DNA from: Marinobacterium lutimaris
Lineage (GTDB): Bacteria > Pseudomonadota > Gammaproteobacteria > Pseudomonadales > Balneatricaceae
DNA length: 64,000 nt
Assembly (NCBI RefSeq): GCF_900108065.1
Contig: NZ_FNVQ01000007.1
Location: 62,001-126,000 of the forward strand
Reading direction: 5' to 3'
The notes beneath the pieces are model-generated. The model was not told where the DNA came from, ran no database searches, and saw nothing but the letters and a program-made list of their open reading frames with translations. This document shows, piece by piece, positions 52,590-61,341 of the stretch (within the stretch, counting starts at the first letter, position 1; every line of letters starts with the position of its first letter). The translations under genes were made by a program, and so were the position numbers.

Positions 52590-53171
52590 ATGAGTGATTC
52601 ATTCCCTTTCCCGAGCCAGAGCCTGACCCGCAAACCCTTCGTGTTTATGCGTCACGGCGAGACCGAGATGAATGCCCACAATATCCTCTGCGGAGCCAGC
52701 GATGTGGCGCTGAGCAAGCTGGGGGAGCAGCAGGCGTTGAGCGCCCGTTGGCTGGACAGGCACTGCTGGAGCTGCGTGGCCACCAGCGGCCTTTACCGGG
52801 CGAGGCACACGGCGCATCTGGCGTTGCCGCGGCACCCGCTGTACAGCTTTGAAGGCTTGAATGAACGCCACTGGGGCAGCCTGGAGCTGGCGCCGCTGAG
52901 CGTGCAGACCCCGTACGAGGAAACCCCGCCGGATGGCGAACCCTGGAGCGCTTTTCAGGCGCGTGTACTGAAAACACTGAACCGGCTGCTGGCGGTGCAT
53001 GAGCTGCCGCTGGTGGTGGCGCACTCCGGCGTATACCGCGTGATCCGCGCACTGCAGACGGGTACACCGTACGGACCGCGCATCGATAACGCTCAGCCGG
53101 TTTTGATCGAACCGGTCGAGAACGGCTGGCGCATGACAACACTTGAGGAGAACTGGCTTGAGCAAGTCTGA
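52590..53171 (+). CDS. Histidine phosphatase-family protein
   Basis: A 193-residue enzyme of the phosphoglycerate mutase/acid phosphatase family. The catalytic RHG is Arg21-His22-Gly23 in FVFMRHGETEMNAHN, with TSGLYRARHTAHLAL, LNERHWGSLE (general acid Glu) and the second His in VVAHSGVYRVI. The ATG at 52590 was chosen; the upstream ribosome-binding site is modest (GAGACGA). It starts 31 bp after the MBL gene. The likely role is removal of a phosphate from a small ester; substrates are not predictable within the family. Confidence 0.87.
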   Translation: MSDSFPFPSQSLTRKPFVFMRHGETEMNAHNILCGASDVALSKLGEQQALSARWLDRHCWSCVATSGLYRARHTAHLALPRHPLYSFEGLNERHWGSLELAPLSVQTPYEETPPDGEPWSAFQARVLKTLNRLLAVHELPLVVAHSGVYRVIRALQTGTPYGPRIDNAQPVLIEPVENGWRMTTLEENWLEQV

Positions 53172-53643
53172 TTTAGACATGTCCGTTTTAGGTAAGGCTG
53201 ATACTGTCATCGTGGATGTGGATGGCACCCTGGCGCACTTTGATCCGACCGAGGTGCACCAGTGGGTGCTGGGTGAAAAGAAAGCCTGGGATCCGTTTTT
53301 CGAGCATATGAAACAGGCGCCGGTCATTGAGCCAGTGCGTGCGCTGGTAAGGATTCTGAAATCCCAGGGCCAGCGCATAGTGATCTGCAGCGGGCGTCCC
53401 GATTCACACCGGGAGCACACCCTGGAGTGGCTCGACCGCCACGAGATCCCCTATGACGGCGCATACCTGCGTGCTCTGGGCGATGATGAGGTGGATGACG
53501 AGGCGGTGAAACAGCAGTTGCTGGAACAGATTCGCGCTGATGGTTTCAGCCCCTGGCTGGTGCTGGACGACCGCGATGCGGTGGTGGCGCGCTGGCGTGA
53601 ACTGGGTCTGACCTGCCTGCAGTGCGCGCCGGGCGCATTCTGA
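53158..53643 (+). CDS. HAD phosphatase of the polynucleotide kinase 3'-phosphatase type
   Basis: A 161-residue HAD-fold phosphatase. Motif I is TVIVDVDGTLAHFDPTE (Asp20, Asp22), motif II ICSGRPDSHREHTLEWLDRH, and the C-terminal motif LVLDDRDAVVARWRELGL. This arrangement (SGR then T-x-x-WL and DDR) is that of the phosphatase domain of T4 polynucleotide kinase and its free-standing relatives. TTG at 53158 is the best start, with GAGGAG seven bases before it and an overlap with the preceding gene; an ATG seven codons on (53179) lacks a ribosome-binding site. It ends the operon. Confidence 0.85.
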   Translation: MSKSDLDMSVLGKADTVIVDVDGTLAHFDPTEVHQWVLGEKKAWDPFFEHMKQAPVIEPVRALVRILKSQGQRIVICSGRPDSHREHTLEWLDRHEIPYDGAYLRALGDDEVDDEAVKQQLLEQIRADGFSPWLVLDDRDAVVARWRELGLTCLQCAPGAF

Positions 53644-53665
53644 ACCGCAGAAATGTGGCCGAGAG

Positions 53666-55588
53666 TCAGGCGATCTGAAGCTGGTCGGCGGGGGCCGGCC
53701 GGCCGATAACATAGCCCTGCATAAAACGCACATCCCGGGCCTTGAGGTAGTCGAGGATCTGCTCATCCTCGACAAACTCGGCGATCAGCGGGATATCCAG
53801 GCTGCTGGCAAAGCTGATGATCGCCTCCACCAGCACGCTGGCCTTGTGGTTGCCCAATACCGAGCGGATCAGCGAACCGTCGATCTTGAGATAATCCGCA
53901 TCGATCTTCAGCATATGGTCGAAGTTGGAGTAGCCGCTGCCGAAATCGTCGATGGCGAGCTGAATGCCCGCCTCTTTTAATCGCTTCAGCACCCGCAGCA
54001 CCTCATCCTGGTAACCGATCGATTCGGACTCGATCACTTCGATAATCAGCCGTCCCTGCAGACCCTGATGCTCATATTCCCGCAGCAGGTAATTGATGGT
54101 TTCCTCGTCTATCAGGTCATAGCGGGTCAGGTTGATCGACAGACTGGAGCTGCGCGGCCCGAACAGGCTAAAGCTCTGGTCGATGATGGCGCAGGTGAGC
54201 TGACGATAAAGGTGGCTTTTGCGTATCACCGGAAGAAAGTGAAACGGAGTGTGCACCCTGTTTTCGCCGTCGAGAAGACGGGCCAGGGCCTCGTAATGAC
54301 GCACCTGGCCGGTGTTGGCGTCGAGGATGGGCTGAAACCAGGGCTGGACGCGATTGTGGCGAAACGCCTCGTTGATCTCATTGAGCCAGTGAAGGTTGGT
54401 CTCGTAGCGATTCTCCGGTCGCAGCGCCTCGTTGAATACCACCAGGGCGCGACCGTTGCGCGACGCTTCATCCATCGCTTCGCGGGCGTCGTGCTGCAGG
54501 CGCACCGGGTCTTTTTCATTCAGGACAATGCCGGCGCGGGCGGTCAGCGTGATGCGGCGTTGATCATCCGCCTTGATCGGTTCGAAGACGCTGGCCAGTA
54601 AACGTGAGGCCAGGTTGGACGCGCGGCTCTCGTCGTAACCGCGCAGCAGAATGAAATACTCATCCACCTGCGACCGGTACAGGGTGGTGTCGGCCGGCAG
54701 CTGCGCGCGTAGCGCTTCGGCGACCTGGAACAGCAGATGGTCGCCGACATCGTAGCCAAACAGGGTGTTGACGGCGTGAAACTCGTCCAGGTTGATCAGA
54801 ATGCCGCCCATCGGCTGTTCGTTCTCGGCCAGGTCCGCCTCCATTTTCGCGATGCGCGGCAGGCCGGTGATCGGGTCGTAGTAGAGCTCTTTTTCCAGCT
54901 CTCTTTCGCGTCGCTGGCGCAGCTGGTGGTATAGGTGCAACAAGGGGTAGATCGGCGCCAGCCCCAGCAGCGAGACCAGAGCGGCCAGTTCCAGACTATG
55001 CATCAGCAGGGTGTTTGGACCGTCCACCTTCATATCCGCAGCCATAACGAAATAGGAGCCGTCGGAACGCTGGGTCGGTACAAAGGCGGAGCGAAAGGTG
55101 CCCCATTCGTTGGTGTAGACTGGTGTGAAGATGGCGGTTTTCGAGTGGTACGCCTCAAACAGCTCTTCGGGGGCAGAGCCGTAAGGATTGTAGAAAGTGC
55201 TCGGGGTGCCGCGCTGCAGATCCAGGTGGGTCTCATTGCTGACGATAAAGAACGCCTTTTCTCCAACCACATCCATGGAGTAAACGTACTCCACATCAGG
55301 CAGGTCGGCGACCAGCTGATCCAGGGTCGCAACGATCATGCGGTACTGTGCCTGGCCAGGCTCACGGTTGAGGCCGTACAGGTCGTGAAAATAGCGCCCG
55401 ATCAGGTGGCCGCCTGAGCGCGCCGCAGTGAGCAGTGTCGAACTTGTCTGGGAGAGCTGTTCAACCTGGCTGGCGCGAAAGGTCAGCCCGGTCAGTGTCA
55501 GGGTGGCGATAAAATAGAGGATAAAAAGCGTGGCGATGAGGCCACGCTCAGTGCGGAAAAACAGTGCGTATCCTTTGTCTTTTGCCAT
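53666..55588 (-). CDS. Membrane GGDEF/EAL protein with degenerate GGDEF
   Basis: A 640-residue c-di-GMP signalling protein. One helix (LIATLFILYFIATLTLTGL, near residue 20) and a second near residue 210 (LAALVSLLGLAPIYPLLHLY) bracket a periplasmic sensor. A GGDEF-like domain follows in which the active-site motif reads SQVDEYF, so cyclase activity is unlikely. The EAL domain keeps YEALARL, DDFGSGYSNFDHML, and EFVEDEQ with GYVIGRP, so it probably degrades c-di-GMP. The start is either ATG 55588 or GTG 55639; a GAACGGG/CCCGTTC hairpin lies between them. Confidence 0.88.
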   Translation of the reverse strand: MAKDKGYALFFRTERGLIATLFILYFIATLTLTGLTFRASQVEQLSQTSSTLLTAARSGGHLIGRYFHDLYGLNREPGQAQYRMIVATLDQLVADLPDVEYVYSMDVVGEKAFFIVSNETHLDLQRGTPSTFYNPYGSAPEELFEAYHSKTAIFTPVYTNEWGTFRSAFVPTQRSDGSYFVMAADMKVDGPNTLLMHSLELAALVSLLGLAPIYPLLHLYHQLRQRRERELEKELYYDPITGLPRIAKMEADLAENEQPMGGILINLDEFHAVNTLFGYDVGDHLLFQVAEALRAQLPADTTLYRSQVDEYFILLRGYDESRASNLASRLLASVFEPIKADDQRRITLTARAGIVLNEKDPVRLQHDAREAMDEASRNGRALVVFNEALRPENRYETNLHWLNEINEAFRHNRVQPWFQPILDANTGQVRHYEALARLLDGENRVHTPFHFLPVIRKSHLYRQLTCAIIDQSFSLFGPRSSSLSINLTRYDLIDEETINYLLREYEHQGLQGRLIIEVIESESIGYQDEVLRVLKRLKEAGIQLAIDDFGSGYSNFDHMLKIDADYLKIDGSLIRSVLGNHKASVLVEAIISFASSLDIPLIAEFVEDEQILDYLKARDVRFMQGYVIGRPAPADQLQIA

Positions 55589-55824
55589 CTTTGTGGAGAT
55601 GAACGGGTGGAACTGGTCGCCCGTTCTCCTTTCCTTCACGGCCAGAGATTAATCTGTTCATAAAACCACCAGTAGATTAAGGGTACAAGCCCCTTTCTGT
55701 TCAAGTAATGATCGAAAACAGCGTCGGTGGTAAAGCTGTGGCAGATCGGGGGCTGTCTTTTTTGCTGGCGGCTCTGGTAGGGTCATACACCAGTGAAGAC
55801 TAAATAATCATGTTGAGGCGTAGC

Positions 55825-56493
55825 ATGGGAGTTTCGAGGTTAGCGTTGGCTCTGGCCACGCTGGTAGCCACAGCGCCGGTGTTGGCGGCAGGACCGGATG
55901 GCGCAGCGATGGAGCAGTATCTGCGCAGCAAGCATTACATGGACCGGCTGTTCAAGCTGGGGATCTACTGGGACCGCAATGTGCTGCAACGCCAGCAGCA
56001 GTGCCAGGAAAATTATGAAGTGGAACCTACCACCTTCATGCTGCTGGACCCGCCGCAGTTTGAGGCCGGTAACCCGGTACCGGTGCATGGTATCTGGCAG
56101 CAGCGTTTCCGCCTCAGCCGCTGCGGCGAAACGGTGACCTATAACGCCATCGCCGTGGCCAAGTCCGGCAATGTGGAGCTGCAGCCCCAGGTGCCGGGAG
56201 AGTCCCGCGCCGGCCCCAGCCTGATCAAGGATCTTTATGAGCAGGCGGTGGCGGTGGAGTCGGCCAACATGACCGAAGCCAAGGGCGACTGCAAAAAGGT
56301 GCTGGTCACAGATACCTGGGTCAGCCTGCCCCCTGCGCCGCGGGTGCTGGGTGGCCAGACCATCGATAATGTCTGGGAAGAAGAGTGGACCATGGATCGT
56401 TGCGGTACCGAGTTCCAGATGAGTTTCTGCTTCAAGCCCAGTGCTCAGCAGAGCGGGGTGGACTGGGCGCCACGCAACTGCAACTCGCTGTAG
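55825..56493 (+). CDS. Exported protein of unknown function
   Basis: A 222-residue protein with a Sec signal peptide (MGVSRLALALATLVATAPVLA) and Cys residues in four spaced places (QQCQENYE, SRCGETVTY, KGDCKKV, DRCGTEF), which suggests disulfides in the periplasm. No known family is recognised; the middle section GIYWDRNVLQRQQQCQENYE looks conserved in shape. The ATG at 55825 has GAGG seven bases upstream and was preferred to the ATG at 55810. It stands alone, divergent from the GGDEF/EAL gene. Confidence 0.75.
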   Translation: MGVSRLALALATLVATAPVLAAGPDGAAMEQYLRSKHYMDRLFKLGIYWDRNVLQRQQQCQENYEVEPTTFMLLDPPQFEAGNPVPVHGIWQQRFRLSRCGETVTYNAIAVAKSGNVELQPQVPGESRAGPSLIKDLYEQAVAVESANMTEAKGDCKKVLVTDTWVSLPPAPRVLGGQTIDNVWEEEWTMDRCGTEFQMSFCFKPSAQQSGVDWAPRNCNSL

Positions 56494-56621
56494 CAGTGTC
56501 TGTAGCACTCTCGGCATAACGCCCCATAGCCGGGCTTTATCGTGGGCATTGGCAGGCTCTTGGCGCGAGTGGGAACTGAATTACCTATACTGTCCAGAAG
56601 CGGTATAGAGGTGGAGATCCA

Positions 56622-57044
56622 ATGAACCAGTCCAGTGAGCAGAAGACAGGTACAGGCGGCGCACGCTGGCTCTGGCTGGTGCTGACCTGGGTTGCGCTGG
56701 GGCTGGCGATACTCGGCGCCATTCTGCCGGGTCTACCGACCACCGTGTTTGTGCTCATCGCTGCCTGGAGCGCCTCCCGCTGCTCGCCACGGCTGCGCGC
56801 CTGGATGGAGAATCACTCCCTGTTCGGCGAGCGCCTGCGCAACTGGGAACAGGGCGGTGTCATCGATCGCAAATCAAAAATCAGCGCCAGCATCGGTATG
56901 CTGCTGGCTGCGGCTATCGTGGTGTACGTGATCCGGCATCCGTTGCTGCTGGTGCTGATTCTCGGCACCATCGCCGTAGGTGCGCTGGTGGTCTGGACGC
57001 GTCCCGAACAGCTTCCAGAACAGCAGCGTGATTCCAGCTTCTGA
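56622..57044 (+). CDS. YbaN-like (DUF454) inner membrane protein
   Basis: A 140-residue membrane protein. The family pattern is clear: LVLTWVALGLAILGAILPGLP-TTVFVLIAAWSASRCSPRL, then a basic loop (WMENHSLFGERLRNWEQGGV-IDRKSK) and two C-terminal helices (GMLLAAAIVVYVIRHPLL). DUF454 proteins such as YbaN have no assigned role. GGTGGAG lies before the ATG. It converges with the exported esterase gene. Confidence 0.87.
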   Translation: MNQSSEQKTGTGGARWLWLVLTWVALGLAILGAILPGLPTTVFVLIAAWSASRCSPRLRAWMENHSLFGERLRNWEQGGVIDRKSKISASIGMLLAAAIVVYVIRHPLLLVLILGTIAVGALVVWTRPEQLPEQQRDSSF

Positions 57045-57101
57045 AGTTCGTCGGATCCCGCGTTTCTTTCTTCCCTCATCTCAGGGCTGGCTTATCTCTT
57101 C

Positions 57102-58745
57102 TCAGGGATAGGCCGCGAGCGCTGTAAGCCCGTCCGCAAGGATCTCCTGCCAGATAAAGTAGTCGTGACCGCCTGAGTATTCTCGATACTCCACCGGATA
57201 TTCCCTGGCGGTCAGCACGTCTCGCAAGTGACGGTTGGTTTCTAAGATCCCCACGCCATCTCTGGCGGTTTCAAACACTCCCGCGCTGAGGAAAAAACGT
57301 ATCGGCTGGGAAGGGGTGGTTGCCACCTGCAGCGCTACATACTCTGAGTTTTCTGCGGGTGTGCCCGGCGCCGACCACCAGAAGGAGCCGGACATGGAGA
57401 GTACATTGGCAAACAGCTGCGGATGACTCAGGGCGACAGTGGTGGCGGCGAGTCCACCGTAGCTGGAGCCAGCTAGAATCGTCTGCTCCGGCCGGGCATC
57501 CATATTTAAAGTGTGTTCTGCCCAGGGCAGAAGTTCATCGGCCATGAAATCGGCAAATTTCGGATTGGCAGGCAGTTCCTGAGCCCGTGCTTCCCGGCTG
57601 GGGTTGTCGATGAAGACGGCCGCGATAGAGTGCAGAGTCCCTTGTTCTACCAGGTTGTCGATGATCCGCGGCACATCGATTTTTCGGGTGTACTCCTTAC
57701 CATCAAACAGTATGAGTAATTGGCTGTCGGGGTCCTTGGGATCGAAGTGCTCCGACCTGTAGATCCAAAGGTTGCGACGGTTGCCAAGAATCTCACTGGA
57801 AAGCTGATGTTCGCTGAGCTGCCCCTGCCGAGGAGCACTCTCTTCATTCTGCGGCGGTGTGTTCAGTTTTCGTAGATCGATACTGGAATCGTAGTTATAG
57901 GGGCTGGCGGTTGCGGCGGATGCAGGCCAGGGATAGCGATTGAGAGGATCTGCCTGTGCGGTGGCGGTGATGGCAACGCGTCGCTCCCAGGGTTTGCCCG
58001 CAAACTCCGGGATGTCCGGCGCAAGCTGGTAAGCGAGCCGGGTGTCATCAGGCACGATATAGCTCTTAAACCAGATATCGGAGTCGAGCAGGCGCGACAT
58101 GGGGTCGTGATCGTTGGGGGGCGCGCCAAAAATACGCACATTGCTTTTGGCCCCCCGGTAGAGAAATGTCATTACCCGGCTATCCGGCTGATCCGTGGGT
58201 TCGATAAGCGGAGTGCCCTGCTTGGCCAGGCTTTGCCAGATTGTGTCGATGGAGTCTCCCGATTTGATCGCATGGGCCAGTTTGTTGACTTCGGGGCTGA
58301 GGTACTCCGGTTGCGGGGGAATCTGCTCCTCAGGCGGAACCTGGCGGGTAATGCTCAGGCGGTAATCGATCTGCGGCGACACCTCTGCGTCTGACGCCTG
58401 AGTCGTGTTGTGAATTCTCAACGGTTGAGGTGACTCGGCGGTGACGAACCGAAACTGCCCCTGGTGCTCCACCGACTCAAGCAGCTGTCGCATCGGTTTG
58501 CCGGGGCCGGAAGGGATCAACAGATCCGCCTTGGCGTTACTGGCGCTGCTGTTGATACTGATTGTGCCCGCAATGTAGGAGCCAAGGGGTAGGTCCAGCT
58601 CGATTTCAGTAGTAGTGGTTAGCTTGCCTGTAAAGGAGTCGGCACTGGAAAGAGCAGGTTCGGCGCTGGTGAGCTGACAGCTCAGTGCAGCTGTGGCAAG
58701 TGTGGATAGTAATAGCTTGCGAGGTGCGTTTAGCGGTAGAGGCAT
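57102..58745 (-). CDS. Exported Fes-like siderophore esterase
   Basis: A 547-residue alpha/beta hydrolase with an N-terminal signal peptide (MPLPLNAPRKLLLSTLATAALS, then CQLTSA). Residues about 170-290 resemble the N-terminal domain of enterobactin esterase Fes (VMTFLYRGAKSNVRIFGAPP, then DPMSRLLDSDIWFKSY). The catalytic domain has the nucleophile elbow AGSSYGG (Ser428) and GGHDYFIWQ with the catalytic His. Cutting of a triscatecholate in the periplasm, as by PfeE or IroE, would release iron from imported ferric siderophore. The start at 58745 is internal to a longer frame but gives the signal peptide. It follows the receptor gene. Confidence 0.84.
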   Translation of the reverse strand: MPLPLNAPRKLLLSTLATAALSCQLTSAEPALSSADSFTGKLTTTTEIELDLPLGSYIAGTISINSSASNAKADLLIPSGPGKPMRQLLESVEHQGQFRFVTAESPQPLRIHNTTQASDAEVSPQIDYRLSITRQVPPEEQIPPQPEYLSPEVNKLAHAIKSGDSIDTIWQSLAKQGTPLIEPTDQPDSRVMTFLYRGAKSNVRIFGAPPNDHDPMSRLLDSDIWFKSYIVPDDTRLAYQLAPDIPEFAGKPWERRVAITATAQADPLNRYPWPASAATASPYNYDSSIDLRKLNTPPQNEESAPRQGQLSEHQLSSEILGNRRNLWIYRSEHFDPKDPDSQLLILFDGKEYTRKIDVPRIIDNLVEQGTLHSIAAVFIDNPSREARAQELPANPKFADFMADELLPWAEHTLNMDARPEQTILAGSSYGGLAATTVALSHPQLFANVLSMSGSFWWSAPGTPAENSEYVALQVATTPSQPIRFFLSAGVFETARDGVGILETNRHLRDVLTAREYPVEYREYSGGHDYFIWQEILADGLTALAAYP

Positions 58746-58839
58746 GGTGATGGAACTCCAGCTGGACCGGAAGTGGATAAGAACAGGTAAACGGCGTCTG
58801 GTAACGCCGCGCACCTGGGTATCCAACTTATGCTGTGAA

Positions 58840-61227
58840 TCAGAACTGGTAGGTGAATGATGCGTTGATGCTGCGTGGCTCCCCGTAGACAACGTAGGGC
58901 TTGATCAGGCTGCCGTAGTACTTCTCATCCGTAACATTGTTGACGTTAAGCGAGAGTCTGATGTTGTCGTTTACTCGGTAGCCGGCCATCAGATCGACCA
59001 GTGTGTAAGCGCCCTGCTCGACGTTGCCGTAAGAGCCTGAGATGCTGGTAGCGTTCCTGCGGCTCACCGAGGCGCCTACTTTCAGTCCCGGGAGCACCGA
59101 CGGACGGTAACTGATACTGGCGTTGAGGGTGCGGGTGGGAATGTAAGTCTGGGTATCCTGGCCTTCAGCATCTTCAATATTCAGGGCCGCGAAGCCGGCA
59201 GTAATATCGAGTGTGTCGGTGGGGCTGCCAGTGACCTCCAACTCGACCCCGGTGGTAGTTACCCCGTCCTCTGCTGAGTAATAGCTTCTGCCGGTACCGT
59301 CGGTCAGGGTGCCGGCGAACTCGGCGACACTATCCTTCTCGGTCCTGAACAGGGCAAATGTGGCGGCCATCTGATCATCCAGAAAAGAGGTTTTTAGACC
59401 GATCTCATAATTTTTGCCTTCAGCTGGATCGATGTAACGACCGTTTTCATCGATATAACTTTGCGGGGTGAAGGTCGTGGTGTAGCTGGCATAGGTGGAT
59501 AAGTTGTCGGTGATTTTATAAACCGCGCCGGCATAGGGGGTGAGTACACCACTATCGTCGCTACCCCAGTCACTATCCCAGTAGCCGGTGCCGCTGCGTT
59601 CCCAGTTGGAAAGACGGGTGCCAAGAAGCAGGCTGAGTTTGTCGGTCAGGTGGAGATTGTTGGCGAGGAAAAGTGCCGCCTGCTTCTCGGTGTAGTCGGT
59701 ACCGTCGGTACGGTCGTCATAGGTGGGGGTATCGGTGCTGCCGTCCCAGCTGTCCAGGTCGATTACGGTGCCAAGCAGGTCGTAGTCATAGTTGGAGGTT
59801 TCTTCGAGATCGCGTTTGGCCAAATCGATACCGGCAACAAACTCGTGATCCCGCCCCCACAGGGAGTAATCGCCATTCAGGGTCAGGTTAAACAGGTGCT
59901 CTTTCGACGATAACTCGTACTGTTGTACGCCATCGATCTCAAGCACCCCGCTGTAGACCCAGAGATTGATCAACTCGGCGTCCTGATCGATATCCTCGTA
60001 GGCGTAGGTACCCTTGATCTGCCAGTCGTTGGCCAGAGTGTGTTCAAGTTCCACGAACAGGTCATTGGTCACCACATCCCGGTAGGCCCAGTCGCTGGTG
60101 GCATTGGTGGAAACATCGTAATCGGTGCCGTCAAACGCGGGGATGCCGCCCCACTGAGAACCCTGGTTATTGTCTTCGTAACGGGTGAAACCGGCGCTTA
60201 AAAGGGTTCTGTCGGACAGGTCTGTCTCGATAATGGCGGAGGCGATGTTGGAGTCTGTTTCGTAACGGTCGAGATAGGAGTCGGCGTTTTCCACTGCAAA
60301 AATTGCCCGGCCGCGCACCGTGCCCGCTTCATTCAGTGCGCCTGAGAAGTCGGCGTCGGCGCGCCTGTAGTCCCAGGATCCTGCCGACACCTTGAGTTCC
60401 GCCTGGGACTCATCGGTAGGGCGCTTGCGGATAAGGTTGATGGTGGCGGACGGATCGCCGTTGGCGCTGACCAGCCCGGTGGCGCCGCGGATCACTTCCA
60501 CGCGATCATAGATCGCCATATCGATATCGCCGTACTGGTAAGAGTAGTTCAGTGGCAGGCTGACGCCGTCGATAAGGAAATTGGTGATCTCGAAACCGCG
60601 GGAGGTGAACTGGGTGCGGTCTGATTCCATCTTCTCTACGGTGATGCCGGTGGTGCTGTCGAGTACATCGTTAATGGTGCCAAGCTGAAAATCCTCGATC
60701 TGCTTGGCGGTTACCACACTGACACTTTGCGGAGTGTCGAGGATATCCATCTGCATTTTGGTAGCGGAGGGCGACGAGGTGATCTTGTAGGACTCGGCGC
60801 TTTCCGTCGCTGTTGCGGTGTCGGTTACGCTGATAGTGGGCAGCATAGATTCGTCAGTGCTGATCACCTGCAGTGTATAACTGCCATCTGTCTGTTTGAC
60901 CGCTTGCAACCCGCTGCCAGTGAGCAGTGCGGCAAAACCTTGTTCTAGGGTGTAATTACCGTTCAAGCCAGGGCTGTTCTTGCCCTGAGCTGCAGTGGAT
61001 GCTCCGACCAAAAATACCCCCGCCTGGGTGGAAAAACGATTCAGCGCAGCCGTTAGCGGGCCCGCAGGTATCTTGTAGAGCTTGGTTTCTACCTCTGCGG
61101 TGGTAGCAGTACTGCCGGATTGAGCCTGCGCCTGAGGCGTCCAGCCGGCAAATGTACACAGGCTACCGATGGCGAGCAGGTGAATCGCAAGCGCAAGCGG
61201 CTTGCGGCTAAGGGGGAGCGTTTTCAT
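58840..61227 (-). CDS. TonB-dependent siderophore receptor with STN signalling domain
   Basis: A 795-residue outer membrane receptor. A signal peptide ends near QAQA (about residue 35). An STN domain (about 45-125, LYKIPAGPLTAALNRFSTQA, YTLEQGFAALLTGSGLQA) is the periplasmic part that talks to FecR-type proteins. The plug is about 150-260 (MDILDTPQSVSVVTAKQIED, then IYDRVEVIRGATGLVSANGD), then a 22-strand barrel ending INASFTYQF with terminal Phe. It belongs to the FecA/FpvA type and precedes an esterase gene, so the ligand may be a catecholate siderophore. Confidence 0.94.
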   Translation of the reverse strand: MKTLPLSRKPLALAIHLLAIGSLCTFAGWTPQAQAQSGSTATTAEVETKLYKIPAGPLTAALNRFSTQAGVFLVGASTAAQGKNSPGLNGNYTLEQGFAALLTGSGLQAVKQTDGSYTLQVISTDESMLPTISVTDTATATESAESYKITSSPSATKMQMDILDTPQSVSVVTAKQIEDFQLGTINDVLDSTTGITVEKMESDRTQFTSRGFEITNFLIDGVSLPLNYSYQYGDIDMAIYDRVEVIRGATGLVSANGDPSATINLIRKRPTDESQAELKVSAGSWDYRRADADFSGALNEAGTVRGRAIFAVENADSYLDRYETDSNIASAIIETDLSDRTLLSAGFTRYEDNNQGSQWGGIPAFDGTDYDVSTNATSDWAYRDVVTNDLFVELEHTLANDWQIKGTYAYEDIDQDAELINLWVYSGVLEIDGVQQYELSSKEHLFNLTLNGDYSLWGRDHEFVAGIDLAKRDLEETSNYDYDLLGTVIDLDSWDGSTDTPTYDDRTDGTDYTEKQAALFLANNLHLTDKLSLLLGTRLSNWERSGTGYWDSDWGSDDSGVLTPYAGAVYKITDNLSTYASYTTTFTPQSYIDENGRYIDPAEGKNYEIGLKTSFLDDQMAATFALFRTEKDSVAEFAGTLTDGTGRSYYSAEDGVTTTGVELEVTGSPTDTLDITAGFAALNIEDAEGQDTQTYIPTRTLNASISYRPSVLPGLKVGASVSRRNATSISGSYGNVEQGAYTLVDLMAGYRVNDNIRLSLNVNNVTDEKYYGSLIKPYVVYGEPRSINASFTYQF

Positions 61228-61341
61228 CCGGGTTATACCTTCCTTGGTTGTGCATTTACTCCTAAGAACAACTGAGCGAACTAAACCCGGAACCGCTTTT
61301 TTAGTTTTTTAAAATTAATTTCTCTGCTGGTTAGCCTGGCA

